Part shown: positions 35,000 to 43,383 of the stretch, piece by piece
Layout of the letters: the number at the start of each line of letters is the position of its first letter
Position numbering within the stretch: the first letter of the stretch is position 1
From: Sinorhizobium mexicanum
GTDB taxonomy: Bacteria; Pseudomonadota; Alphaproteobacteria; Rhizobiales; Rhizobiaceae
Assembly: GCF_013488225.1 (NCBI RefSeq)
Contig: NZ_CP041238.1
Coordinates: forward strand, 1,141,501 to 1,205,500
Direction of reading: 5' to 3'
DNA length: 64,000 nt
Translations under genes and position numbers: made by a program
Notes under the pieces: generated by a model
What the model was told of the DNA's origin: nothing
Seen by the model: the letters and a program-made list of their open reading frames with translations, nothing else
The model's database searches: none

Positions 35000-36145
35000 A
35001 TGTTGTTTTGGATCCTTGTCGCTATCTTGACGGCGGCAGCCGCTGTCGTACTCGTTCTCCCGCTGATGCGGGCAGCGGCGCCGCTTTCGTCGCCCCACAG
35101 CCATGACATCGAAGTTTATCGCGACCAGCTCGAGGAAGTGACGCGGGATCGGAAGTCCGGCCTGATCAGTGGCGAGGACGCGGAACTCGCCAGGGCCGAG
35201 ATTGCGCGCCGGCTGCTTGCGGCGAGCGCCGCGGACGCGCCCGTCCAGCAGAGTGATGCGAAATCCCTGCGCTCGAACCGCATTGCGCAGTTCTTCGTTC
35301 TTGCCTGTCTTCCGGCCGTGGGGCTTTGCCTCTATCTCCTCACCGGCAGTCCCGGCGTGCCGGCGCAACCGCTTGCAGCCAGACTTGCCAATCCGGGTGA
35401 CGATATCAACATTTTGATTGCGCGGGCCGAGAACCATCTCGCGGCCAACCCGGGCGATGGCCAGGGTTGGGACCTGCTAGCGCCGATCTACATGCGCAGC
35501 GGCCGGGTCGAGGATGCGGTTGCCGCCTACGACCAGGCGATCCGCCTGCTCGGGCCGACTCCCGCCAGACTCGGCGGTTATGCGGAAGCGTTGATCGTGC
35601 AGTCCGGCGGCCTGGTGACGGCCGATGCGCAGGAAGCCTTGAAGAAGTCGCTTGCCCTTGACCCCAACGATCCGCGCTCGGAGTTCTATCTGGCTCTCGG
35701 CCTCAAGCAGGAGGGTAAACAGCAGGATGCGCTCGCCGCGTTCCGCAAGCTTGCCGGCAACTCTCCTGCGGAAGCGCCTTGGCTGCCGTTGGTGAACCAG
35801 CACATCGCGGAGCTCTCCGCCGGTCAGGCGCCTGCCGGCAATACGATGCCCGCCAACCCGACCTCCGAGGACATGGCGGCCGCCGCGCAGATGGACGCCG
35901 GCGATCGCCAGGCCATGATCCGCGGCATGGTCGACAGCCTGTCGAGCAAACTGAAGGAAGATCCCGCGAACTTCGAAGGATGGATGCGCCTGGTCCGCTC
36001 CTACGTTGTGCTTGATCAAAGAGACAAGGCGCGCGACGCTCTACAGCAAGGGCTGAAGGCTTTCCCGCCCACCGGGGATCAGGGGAAGCAATTGTTGGCT
36101 CTCGGCCGCGAACTCGGCATCGACGCGGACGGAGAAGAAGAATGA
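35000..36145 (+). CDS. cycH: Cytochrome c maturation protein CcmI/CycH
   Basis: 381 residues. Two membrane helices ([20 protein letters not shown] and [19 protein letters not shown]) flank a cytoplasmic loop rich in [12 protein letters not shown]; a periplasmic part with TPR-like repeats follows ([42 protein letters not shown]). CcmI holds apocytochrome c for heme attachment. In Rhizobiaceae cycH mutants lack c-type cytochromes and do not fix nitrogen. First gene of cycHJKL, overlapping cycJ by 4 bases. Confidence 0.94.
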   Translation: MLFWILVAILTAAAAVVLVLPLMRAAAPLSSPHSHDIEVYRDQLEEVTRDRKSGLISGEDAELARAEIARRLLAASAADAPVQQSDAKSLRSNRIAQFFVLACLPAVGLCLYLLTGSPGVPAQPLAARLANPGDDINILIARAENHLAANPGDGQGWDLLAPIYMRSGRVEDAVAAYDQAIRLLGPTPARLGGYAEALIVQSGGLVTADAQEALKKSLALDPNDPRSEFYLALGLKQEGKQQDALAAFRKLAGNSPAEAPWLPLVNQHIAELSAGQAPAGNTMPANPTSEDMAAAAQMDAGDRQAMIRGMVDSLSSKLKEDPANFEGWMRLVRSYVVLDQRDKARDALQQGLKAFPPTGDQGKQLLALGRELGIDADGEEE

Positions 36146-36594
36146 CACGCAAGCAGAAACGGTTGGCGATCATCGGCGGTGGCGTCAGCTTCTTGGTCGC
36201 CGCCGTCTTCCTGGTGATGTTCGCCTTCAGCCAGGCGGTCGCCTACTTCTATGTTCCCGGCGATCTCGCAAAGGCTGGCCTTGCGCCAGGAACGCGCATT
36301 CGCCTCGGCGGCCTCGTCGAAACCGGTTCGCTCAAGCGTGGCGAGGGCAAGACCATAACCTTCAACGTTACCGATACGCTCGGAACGGTACCGGTTACCT
36401 ATACCGGCATCCTGCCCGACCTCTTCCGCGAGGGGCAGGGCGTTGTGGCCGAGGGCGCTTTTGTTGCAGGCAGCCCCGTGTTCGTCGCCGATACGGTGCT
36501 CGCCAAGCACGATGAAACCTATATGCCGAAAGACGTCGCGGATCGCCTGAAGGCCCAGGGTGTCGCGCTGGGCGGCAAGGAAAACATCCAATGA
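36142..36594 (+). CDS. cycJ: Heme chaperone CcmE/CycJ
   Basis: 150 residues with one N-terminal helix ([22 protein letters not shown]) and a beta-barrel OB fold. The heme-binding His is in AKHDETYMP, followed by the conserved Tyr, the CcmE signature; [13 protein letters not shown] and [19 protein letters not shown] also match. It carries heme covalently in the periplasm to the CcmF/CcmH lyase. Overlaps both neighbours by 4 bases, so the operon is translationally coupled. Confidence 0.96.
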   Translation: MTRKQKRLAIIGGGVSFLVAAVFLVMFAFSQAVAYFYVPGDLAKAGLAPGTRIRLGGLVETGSLKRGEGKTITFNVTDTLGTVPVTYTGILPDLFREGQGVVAEGAFVAGSPVFVADTVLAKHDETYMPKDVADRLKAQGVALGGKENIQ

Positions 36595-38579
36595 TCATCG
36601 AGATCGGGCATTATGCGCTGGTGCTGGCGCTCGCGACAGCCTTCGTACAGGCGATCCTGCCGATCGCCGGAGCGCGGCGCGGTGACAAAGCGCTGATGGA
36701 ACTCGCATCGAGCGCGGCGCTCGTCTGCGCCTTGCTCGTCGCCTTCTCCTTTGCGGTGCTGACCTTCGCCTATGTGACCTCCGACTTCTCCGTACGGAAC
36801 GTCTGGGAGAATTCGCATTCGCTCAAGCCTTTGATCTACAAGATTTCCGGCGTGTGGGGGAACCACGAGGGATCGATGCTGTTGTGGCTGTTGATCCTCG
36901 TTTTCTTTTCCGCCCTTGTCGCGCTTTTCGGCCGCAACCTGCCGGAAACGCTGAAGGCAACCGTGCTCGCCGTACAGGCCTGGATCGCGGCCGCCTTCGC
37001 GCTCTTCATCCTGCTGACGTCCAATCCCTTTGCCCGCCTCATTCCGGCGCCGGGCGAGGGCAAGGACCTGAATCCCGTGCTGCAGGACGTCGGCCTCGCC
37101 ATCCATCCGCCCTTGCTCTACCTCGGTTATGTCGGCTTTTCCGTCTGTTTTTCCTTTGCGATCGCAGCACTGATCGAGGGCCGCATCGACGCAGCATGGG
37201 CGCGTTGGGTGCGTCCATGGACGCTTGCCGCCTGGACCTTCCTGACGGCCGGCATCGCCATGGGCTCCTACTGGGCCTATTACGAGCTCGGCTGGGGGGG
37301 CTGGTGGTTCTGGGACCCGGTCGAAAATGCCTCCTTCATGCCGTGGCTCGCGGGCACGGCGCTGCTGCACTCGGCGCTGGTGATGGAAAAGCGCGAGGCG
37401 CTGAAGATCTGGACCGTGCTGCTGGCGATCATGACCTTCTCCCTGTCGTTGCTCGGTACCTTCCTCGTCCGTTCTGGCGTGCTCACGTCCGTGCATGCTT
37501 TTGCGACCGATCCCACGCGCGGGATCTTCATTCTCGCTATTCTCGTCGTCTTCATTGGCGGCGCGTTTTCGCTCTTTGCGTTCCGGGCATCCCGCCTGAA
37601 GTCCGGAGGGCTTTTTGCGCCGATCTCGCGCGAAGGCGCGCTGGTCCTCAATAACCTCATTCTCACGACGGCGGCAGCGACGGTGCTCACCGGCACGCTC
37701 TATCCCCTGGTCCTTGAAGCCCTGACGGGGGAAAAGATCTCGGTCGGTGCACCGTTCTTCAACATGACCTTCGGCCTGTTGATGCTGCCGCTGCTCTGCG
37801 CAGTTCCGTTCGGACCGCTGCTTGCCTGGAAGCGCGGCGATCTCACAGGTGCTGCCCAGCGCTTGTTCGTTGCGGCCGCGACCGGGCTCTTTGTCGCTGC
37901 GGTCTATTACTACGCAATGAATGGTGGCCCCGTACTCGCTCTGCTCGGCATTGCGCTTGGCGTCTATCTGATCGCGGGCGCGTTGACCGATCTCATTCTG
38001 CGTTCCGGTATCGGCAAAGTGGCTGGCAGCGTTGCGTGGAAGCGGCTGTCCGGCCTGCCGCGCTCTGCCTTCGGCACAGCACTCGCCCATGCGGGACTCG
38101 GCGTCACGTTGATCGGCATCGTCGCCGTCACCGGCTTTGAGACCGAGACGGTTGTCGAGATGAAGCCGGGCATGATGGTGGAGGCCGGCGGCTATACCCT
38201 GCGCTTCGACGGCATGCGACCAGGGCGCGGACCGAACTATACCGAGGAAACCGGGCATTTCACGGTCAGCCGGGGCGGCGTAGCGGTCACTGAAATCTGG
38301 TCGTCGAAGCGGCTCTATACGGCGCGCCGGATGCCGACCACGGAGGCCGGAATTCGGACCTTTGGCCTCAGCCAGCTCTATGTTTCTCTCGGCGATCAGA
38401 TGACGGACGGCGGTATCGTCGTGCGTGTCTGGTGGAAGCCGCTGATCCTTTGCATCTGGGGCGGAGCGCTGATCATGATGGCGGGCGGCGTTGTCTCCCT
38501 CAGTGACCGCCGCTTGCGGGTTGGGGCGCCGTCGCGCGCCAAGAGAGCCACGCGGCTCGCCTTGGGGGCAGCCGAATGA
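36591..38579 (+). CDS. cycK: Cytochrome c heme lyase subunit CcmF/CycK
   Basis: 662 residues with about 14-15 membrane helices. The WWD heme-handling motif is seen as [20 protein letters not shown] near residue 240. Other family segments are [16 protein letters not shown] and [12 protein letters not shown], with the conserved His on the periplasmic side. It ligates heme to CxxCH of apocytochromes together with CcmH and CcmI. Overlaps cycJ and cycL by 4 bases. Confidence 0.96.
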   Translation: MIIEIGHYALVLALATAFVQAILPIAGARRGDKALMELASSAALVCALLVAFSFAVLTFAYVTSDFSVRNVWENSHSLKPLIYKISGVWGNHEGSMLLWLLILVFFSALVALFGRNLPETLKATVLAVQAWIAAAFALFILLTSNPFARLIPAPGEGKDLNPVLQDVGLAIHPPLLYLGYVGFSVCFSFAIAALIEGRIDAAWARWVRPWTLAAWTFLTAGIAMGSYWAYYELGWGGWWFWDPVENASFMPWLAGTALLHSALVMEKREALKIWTVLLAIMTFSLSLLGTFLVRSGVLTSVHAFATDPTRGIFILAILVVFIGGAFSLFAFRASRLKSGGLFAPISREGALVLNNLILTTAAATVLTGTLYPLVLEALTGEKISVGAPFFNMTFGLLMLPLLCAVPFGPLLAWKRGDLTGAAQRLFVAAATGLFVAAVYYYAMNGGPVLALLGIALGVYLIAGALTDLILRSGIGKVAGSVAWKRLSGLPRSAFGTALAHAGLGVTLIGIVAVTGFETETVVEMKPGMMVEAGGYTLRFDGMRPGRGPNYTEETGHFTVSRGGVAVTEIWSSKRLYTARRMPTTEAGIRTFGLSQLYVSLGDQMTDGGIVVRVWWKPLILCIWGGALIMMAGGVVSLSDRRLRVGAPSRAKRATRLALGAAE

Positions 38580-39031
38580 TCCGTTTGCTCTTTGCGCTTT
38601 TCCTGAGCCTTTCTTCCGTATTGCCCGCGCTGGCGGTCAATCCGGATGAAGTGCTTGCGGATCCGGCACTCGAAGCGCGCGCGCGGGCGATCTCGGCGAA
38701 GCTTCGCTGCATGGTCTGCCAGAACCAGTCGATCGACGACTCCAATGCCGAACTCGCCAAGGATTTGCGGGTGCTGGTGCGCGAACGGTTGACGAATGGC
38801 GACACGGACGAAGCGGTGATTGCCTATGTCGTCTCCCGCTACGGTGAATTCGTGCTGTTGAAGCCGCGTTTCGAGGCAAAGACCGTAATCCTTTGGGGCA
38901 TGCCGGTCATCCTGCTTCTCTGCGGCGGGGTTGCCCTCGTTGTGGCTGCGCGCCGACGCAGCGCTGGTACGCCCGGCGCGCCGCTTTCCGACAAGGAAAA
39001 GGAAGAGCTCGATAAGCTCTTGAGGTCCTAG
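38576..39031 (+). CDS. cycL: Cytochrome c biogenesis protein CcmH/CycL
   Basis: 151 residues. A signal peptide ([19 protein letters not shown]) leads to the thiol-redox motif [19 protein letters not shown] (LRCxxCQ), and a C-terminal membrane helix ([22 protein letters not shown]) anchors it. It reduces or holds the apocytochrome thiols for heme attachment. Last gene of the cyc operon; degP follows after about 345 bases. Confidence 0.95.
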   Translation: MIRLLFALFLSLSSVLPALAVNPDEVLADPALEARARAISAKLRCMVCQNQSIDDSNAELAKDLRVLVRERLTNGDTDEAVIAYVVSRYGEFVLLKPRFEAKTVILWGMPVILLLCGGVALVVAARRRSAGTPGAPLSDKEKEELDKLLRS

Positions 39032-39376
39032 GGCATCGTTCCCCAAACGCCCTGGGCTCTGAGGATCGCGTCTTGAGCGATGGGTCAAGGCGCATAGACG
39101 GTTTCGGATATTCGAAACGAAGTATCGCGCCGTTCCACACGGCACTGAATGGTCCCTCCCTCCTGCTTCGTGCGAACATTACCAAATATTCATCTGCCGG
39201 ACAGAACTCAGTAAGGTCCCGTCCGTTAAACCTTTCGTCATCGGCTGTTCCTCCAGTCGCAGCCAAGCGGGCAGTTCCCCAGACGCCAAATACCGTTTGG
39301 GAAGGTGCTCGTAATCAAGGTTTTGAAGCCGCTTGCCGATGGGCACCGGCTTCATGGAAGAGAGAAGGCAAAACGC
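39032..39376. other. Intergenic region between cycL and degP
   Basis: About 345 bases. An imperfect stem (AGGGC...GCCCT) just after cycL may end the operon. AGAAC-N16-CGTT at 39203-39227 differs by one base from the EcfG consensus and could drive degP. No gene is seen. Confidence 0.4.
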
Positions 39377-40945
39377 ATGTCCAAGATCAAAACCCTGCGT
39401 CCGTCCCTGAAGACGGTTCTGAAAACCTCCACCGTCGCCGGCCTCGCGGCAGTCATGCTGACCAGCGGCCTGCCGGCCCAGATTTCGCAGTCCTTCGCCG
39501 AAGCCGTGAAGGCAGAGGCCCCCTCGGTTCCGAGCTTCGCGAATGTCGTTGATGCGGTTTCGCCGGCTGTCGTTTCCGTTCGTGTGCAGTCGCGCGTGAA
39601 CACTTCCGACGATGAATCCAGCAACTTCAGCTTCGACTTCGGCGGCCGCGGCTTTGAAGATCTGCCCGATGATCATCCGCTGAAGCGCTTCTTCCGCGAG
39701 TTCGGCGGCCCGCGTGGCGATGGTGGCGGTGATCGTGCCGAGCGTCGCCCCGATCGTCGTGGCCCGCACGCCGAGGGTCGCCTTCGTCCGCGAGGTCAGG
39801 GCTCCGGCTTCTTCATCACCGAAGACGGTTACCTCGTAACCAACAACCATGTCGTTTCCGATGGCTCCGCCTTCACGGTCATCCTGAATGACGGAACGGA
39901 ACTTGATGCCAAGCTGGTCGGTAAGGACAGCCGCACGGATCTTGCCGTACTCAAGGTCGATGACAAGCGCAAGTTCACCTATGTGAGCTTCGCGGACGAC
40001 AGCAAGGTGCGCGTCGGCGATTGGGTCGTCGCAGTCGGCAACCCGTTTGGCCTGGGCGGAACGGTGACGGCCGGTATCGTCTCGGCTCGCGGCCGCGACA
40101 TCGGCTCCGGCCCCTATGACGACTACTTGCAGGTCGACGCTGCTGTGAACCGCGGCAACTCCGGTGGCCCGACGTTCAACCTTTCGGGTGAGGTTGTCGG
40201 CATCAACACCGCGATCCTCGCCCCGTCGGGTGGCAATGTCGGCATCGCCTTCGCGATCCCCGCATCCGTCGCCAAGGACGTCGTCAATGACCTCATGAAG
40301 GATGGCAGCGTCTCGCGCGGTTGGCTTGGCGTTCAGATCCAGCCGGTGACGAAGGACATCGCCGATTCGCTCGGCCTCTCCGAGGCAAGCGGCGCTCTGG
40401 TCGTAGAACCGCAGGCCGGTTCTCCGGGCGAAAAGGCCGGGATCAAGAAGGGTGATGTGGTGACGGCGCTCAATGGTGAGCCGATCAACGATCCGCGCGA
40501 TCTCGCCCGCAAGGTCGCTGCAATGCGCCCGGGTTCTTCTGCCGACGTAACTCTGTGGCGCGATGGCAAGTCGCAAAGCGTCAAGCTTGAAATCGGCAAC
40601 CTGCCGAACGAGGCCAACGACGCCGTGCAGCCGAAGGATGAGCAGTCCGAGCAGAGCCCGCCGGCCAGTGATGAAGCGCTTGCCGATCTCGGCGTGACGG
40701 TGACGCCTTCCGACGACGGCACGGGCGTGACGATTTCTTCCGTCGATCCGGACTCGGACGCCAGCGACCGTGGTCTGAAGGAAGGTGAGAAAATCGTCAC
40801 CGTCAACAATCAGGACGTGAAGTCCGCGGACGACATCCTCAAGGTGATCAATAACGCCAAGAAGGATGGCCGGACCAAGGCGCTCTTCCAGATCCAAACC
40901 GACGACGGCAGCCGCTTTGTCGCGCTTCCGATCGACCAAGGCTGA
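39377..40945 (+). CDS. degP: Periplasmic serine protease Do/HtrA
   Basis: 522 residues. A signal peptide (residues about 15-40) precedes a trypsin-like domain with catalytic His158 (TNNHVVSDG), Asp188 (SRTDLAVL) and Ser262 (RGNSGGPTF). Two PDZ domains follow (WLGVQIQPVTKDIADSLGL and LADLGVTVTPSD). It has a His/Arg/Asp-rich insert before the catalytic core (GDGGGDRAERRPDRRGPHAEGRLRPRGQ in pieces), as in rhizobial DegP. It degrades or refolds damaged envelope proteins. The ATG at 39377 starts the signal; GAAGG is upstream. A two-component pair follows in the same direction. Confidence 0.94.
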   Translation: MSKIKTLRPSLKTVLKTSTVAGLAAVMLTSGLPAQISQSFAEAVKAEAPSVPSFANVVDAVSPAVVSVRVQSRVNTSDDESSNFSFDFGGRGFEDLPDDHPLKRFFREFGGPRGDGGGDRAERRPDRRGPHAEGRLRPRGQGSGFFITEDGYLVTNNHVVSDGSAFTVILNDGTELDAKLVGKDSRTDLAVLKVDDKRKFTYVSFADDSKVRVGDWVVAVGNPFGLGGTVTAGIVSARGRDIGSGPYDDYLQVDAAVNRGNSGGPTFNLSGEVVGINTAILAPSGGNVGIAFAIPASVAKDVVNDLMKDGSVSRGWLGVQIQPVTKDIADSLGLSEASGALVVEPQAGSPGEKAGIKKGDVVTALNGEPINDPRDLARKVAAMRPGSSADVTLWRDGKSQSVKLEIGNLPNEANDAVQPKDEQSEQSPPASDEALADLGVTVTPSDDGTGVTISSVDPDSDASDRGLKEGEKIVTVNNQDVKSADDILKVINNAKKDGRTKALFQIQTDDGSRFVALPIDQG

Positions 40946-41249
40946 TAACGCGGCCATCGAAGGATTGGAGTGGGTCGCCCCGCTCCAATCCATTCTGACC
41001 GATCGCGGTGATGGGTCGGCACAATCCGCAAATCACCATGATCCAACTGTGCCGCGACGTCCGAGTGATTTCGCGGCGCTTTTCGTTCGGACCGAAGCGA
41101 AGGTTGCCACGGCGCCGCTGCGTGATTTCCCTGGATCGAAATCGTGCAGTTATTCTGAGAGCCTCAGCGACCTTTTCATGCCTCATCAGACGCATGGCGC
41201 TGGAGGCGCCGGAACCGAAACCGGTTGAGACAGACAGGGATCCGGGACT
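40946..41249. other. Intergenic region between degP and the response regulator gene
   Basis: About 300 bases. It holds the degP hairpin and, from about 41130 to 41230, a heavily decayed stretch reminiscent of the RIME-like repeats. No gene is seen. Confidence 0.4.
40962..40991 (+). terminator. Strong hairpin after degP
   Basis: GGATTGGAGTGGG pairs with CCCGCTCCAATCC (13 bp, one G-U) around a 4-base loop, 16 bases past the stop. Only ATTCT follows instead of a full T-run. Confidence 0.6.
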
Positions 41250-41948
41250 ATGGTCACGCGCATGAAGATTCTGATTATTGAAGACGACCTCGAGGCGGCG
41301 GCCTATCTGGCGAAGGCGTTTCGCGAGGCCGGCATTGTTTCCGACCATGCCAGCGACGGCGAGGGCGGGCTGTTCATGGCGAGCGAGAATGCCTATGACG
41401 TGCTGGTGGTCGATCGTATGCTTCCGCGCCGTGACGGCCTGTCGCTGATCACCGAACTGAGGCGGCGGGATGTCCACACGCCCGTCCTCATTCTCTCGGC
41501 GCTCGGCCAGGTGGACGACCGCGTCACAGGCCTGCGCGCCGGCGGCGACGATTATCTTCCGAAGCCCTACGCGTTCAACGAGCTTCTCGCGCGGGTCGAG
41601 GTACTCGGCCGCCGCAAGGGCGCGCCCGAACAGGATATGGTCTACCGCGTCGGCGACCTCGAACTCGACCGCCTCGCCCACTCGGTTCGACGGCAGGGCA
41701 AGGAAATCCCGTTGCAACCGCGCGAATTCCGGCTGCTCGAATACCTCATGAAGAATGCGGGCCAGGTCGTGACGAGGACGATGCTGCTTGAAAACGTATG
41801 GGATTACCATTTCGATCCGCAAACCAATGTGATTGACGTACACGTCTCGCGTCTGCGCTCGAAGATAGAAAAGGATTTCGACATACCGCTGCTGAGGACG
41901 GTTCGTGGCGCCGGTTACATGATCAAGGACGACCGGACTGAGACATGA
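41250..41948 (+). CDS. OmpR-family response regulator
   Basis: 232 residues. Receiver domain with IIEDD, phospho-acceptor Asp55 (VLVVDRMLPRRDG), and Lys in DDYLPKPY; C-terminal OmpR-type winged helix (LQPREFRLLEYLMKNAGQVVTRTMLLENVW, HVSRLRSKI). The CopR/IrlR-like layout does not tell the stimulus. It is 4 bases overlapped with the following kinase gene. Its place after degP may mean envelope stress control, which is inference. The ATG at 41250 is used; another in-frame ATG is four codons later. Confidence 0.9.
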   Translation: MVTRMKILIIEDDLEAAAYLAKAFREAGIVSDHASDGEGGLFMASENAYDVLVVDRMLPRRDGLSLITELRRRDVHTPVLILSALGQVDDRVTGLRAGGDDYLPKPYAFNELLARVEVLGRRKGAPEQDMVYRVGDLELDRLAHSVRRQGKEIPLQPREFRLLEYLMKNAGQVVTRTMLLENVWDYHFDPQTNVIDVHVSRLRSKIEKDFDIPLLRTVRGAGYMIKDDRTET

Positions 41949-43351
41949 GCAAACTCAGGGTTCTGTTCAGAACGACGGCAGTCCGGCTCTCCGCACTCTA
42001 CCTTATTCTCTTTTCCCTCTGCGCGATCTTCCTCGTCTTCTACGTGACGGGCATGTCCGAGCGGTTGCTCGAACAGCAGACGCGCGACGCCATCCGTGCC
42101 GAAGTGAGCCAGATCGAGGCCGTCTACGAGCGCGCCGGCATGAATGGTCTGCTTCGCTCGCTCGAACGACGTGCACGCCAGCCGGGCGCCAATCTTTATG
42201 TGATCGCCGGTCCGAGCGGAGAGATCCTCGCGGGCAACGTGGCTGGCCTGCAGCCGGGCCTGCTTGACGACGAAGGCTGGAAGTCAGAGCCGTTCCATTA
42301 CCGGCGGTTTACCGACGAAAGCCGCGGGGAGAGCCACGTGGCGCTTGCCCAGGTTCTTTTGCTCGACAATGGGCTGAGAATTCTTGTCGGCCACGATCTT
42401 CAGGAGCCGGAGAAGTTCCGCGTGCTCGTGCGCCAGGCGCTGGTGGTTGCCCTGGGTGTGATGGGCCTTGGTGCGCTCGTCATCTGGTTCGGCATCGGTC
42501 GAAACGCCCTGAAGCGCATTGACCGAATGTCCGAGGCCAGCACGAAGATCATGGCCGGTGATCTCTCGCAGCGTCTGCCGACGAGCGGCTCGGGCGACGA
42601 GTTCGATCGGCTTTCGGAATCGCTCAACGCGATGCTCGGGCGAATCGAGAAGCTGAACGAAGGGCTGAGGCAGGTCTCCGATAACATCGCCCACGACCTC
42701 AAGACGCCGCTGACGCGCCTGCGCAACAAGGCCGAAGCCGCGCTCTCCAGCAGGGAGGACGGAAGCCAGAGTGGCGCGCTCGAGGAAATCATCGCCGAAT
42801 CTGACCAGTTGATCCGCACGTTCAATGCGCTCTTGATGATCTCTCGGGTCGAGGCGGGGTCCGCTGTCGCCGAGATGAGCGACGTCGATCTTTCCCAGAT
42901 CGTCGCCGATTGCGTCGAGCTTTACGAGCCCGCGGCCGAGGACAAGGCGTTGAAACTGGAAGCGGATGTCCCGCCGGGTGTTGTGATCTCGGGGAATCGC
43001 GAACTGATCGGTCAGGCGCTTGGAAACCTGATGGACAATGCGGTCAAATATGCCGAGGGAGCTTCAAATCCCCTGATCCGGGTGGCTATGACCAAGAGTG
43101 GAAACGAGGCAGTGCTGACGGTCGCGGATCACGGTCCCGGCATCCCGGAAGATATGTACCGCGAGGTGTTGAAGCGCTTTGTTCGTCTGGATGAAAGCCG
43201 TTCGAAACCGGGGACCGGTCTTGGCCTCTCGCTTGTCGAGGCCGTGATGGAGATGCACCGAGGCTCGCTCACGCTCAGTGCGACCGATCCGGAAGAGAAA
43301 GATGGCAAGGGACTAACGGTTCGCATGGTTTTCCCGGCTCGCGCGACCTGA
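41945..43351 (+). CDS. Sensor histidine kinase (HAMP, HisKA)
   Basis: 468 residues. Two membrane helices (LYLILFSLCAIFLVFYVTGM and LVVALGVMGLGALVIWFGI) flank a periplasmic sensor of about 140 residues. HAMP follows (RIDRMSEASTKIMAGDLSQRLP), then HisKA with His250 in SDNIAHDLKTPLTRLRNKAE, then ATPase (NLMDNAVKYA, DHGPGIP, GTGLGLSLVEAVM). Partner of the preceding regulator (ATGA overlap). Signal unknown. Confidence 0.92.
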   Translation: MSKLRVLFRTTAVRLSALYLILFSLCAIFLVFYVTGMSERLLEQQTRDAIRAEVSQIEAVYERAGMNGLLRSLERRARQPGANLYVIAGPSGEILAGNVAGLQPGLLDDEGWKSEPFHYRRFTDESRGESHVALAQVLLLDNGLRILVGHDLQEPEKFRVLVRQALVVALGVMGLGALVIWFGIGRNALKRIDRMSEASTKIMAGDLSQRLPTSGSGDEFDRLSESLNAMLGRIEKLNEGLRQVSDNIAHDLKTPLTRLRNKAEAALSSREDGSQSGALEEIIAESDQLIRTFNALLMISRVEAGSAVAEMSDVDLSQIVADCVELYEPAAEDKALKLEADVPPGVVISGNRELIGQALGNLMDNAVKYAEGASNPLIRVAMTKSGNEAVLTVADHGPGIPEDMYREVLKRFVRLDESRSKPGTGLGLSLVEAVMEMHRGSLTLSATDPEEKDGKGLTVRMVFPARAT

Positions 43352-43383
43352 TAGACCGGTCATGAGATTGGGAGGATGTGTCG

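Noticed and set aside
36519..38258. 579-codon minus-strand frame opposite cycK
   Set aside because: Gln/Arg/Glu-rich composition typical of antisense to hydrophobic genes; cycK is intact.
41130..41230. Words resembling the RIME repeats (TCATCAGACGCATGGCGCTGGAG)
   Set aside because: Too few matching positions to separate from chance; noted only as a possible remnant.
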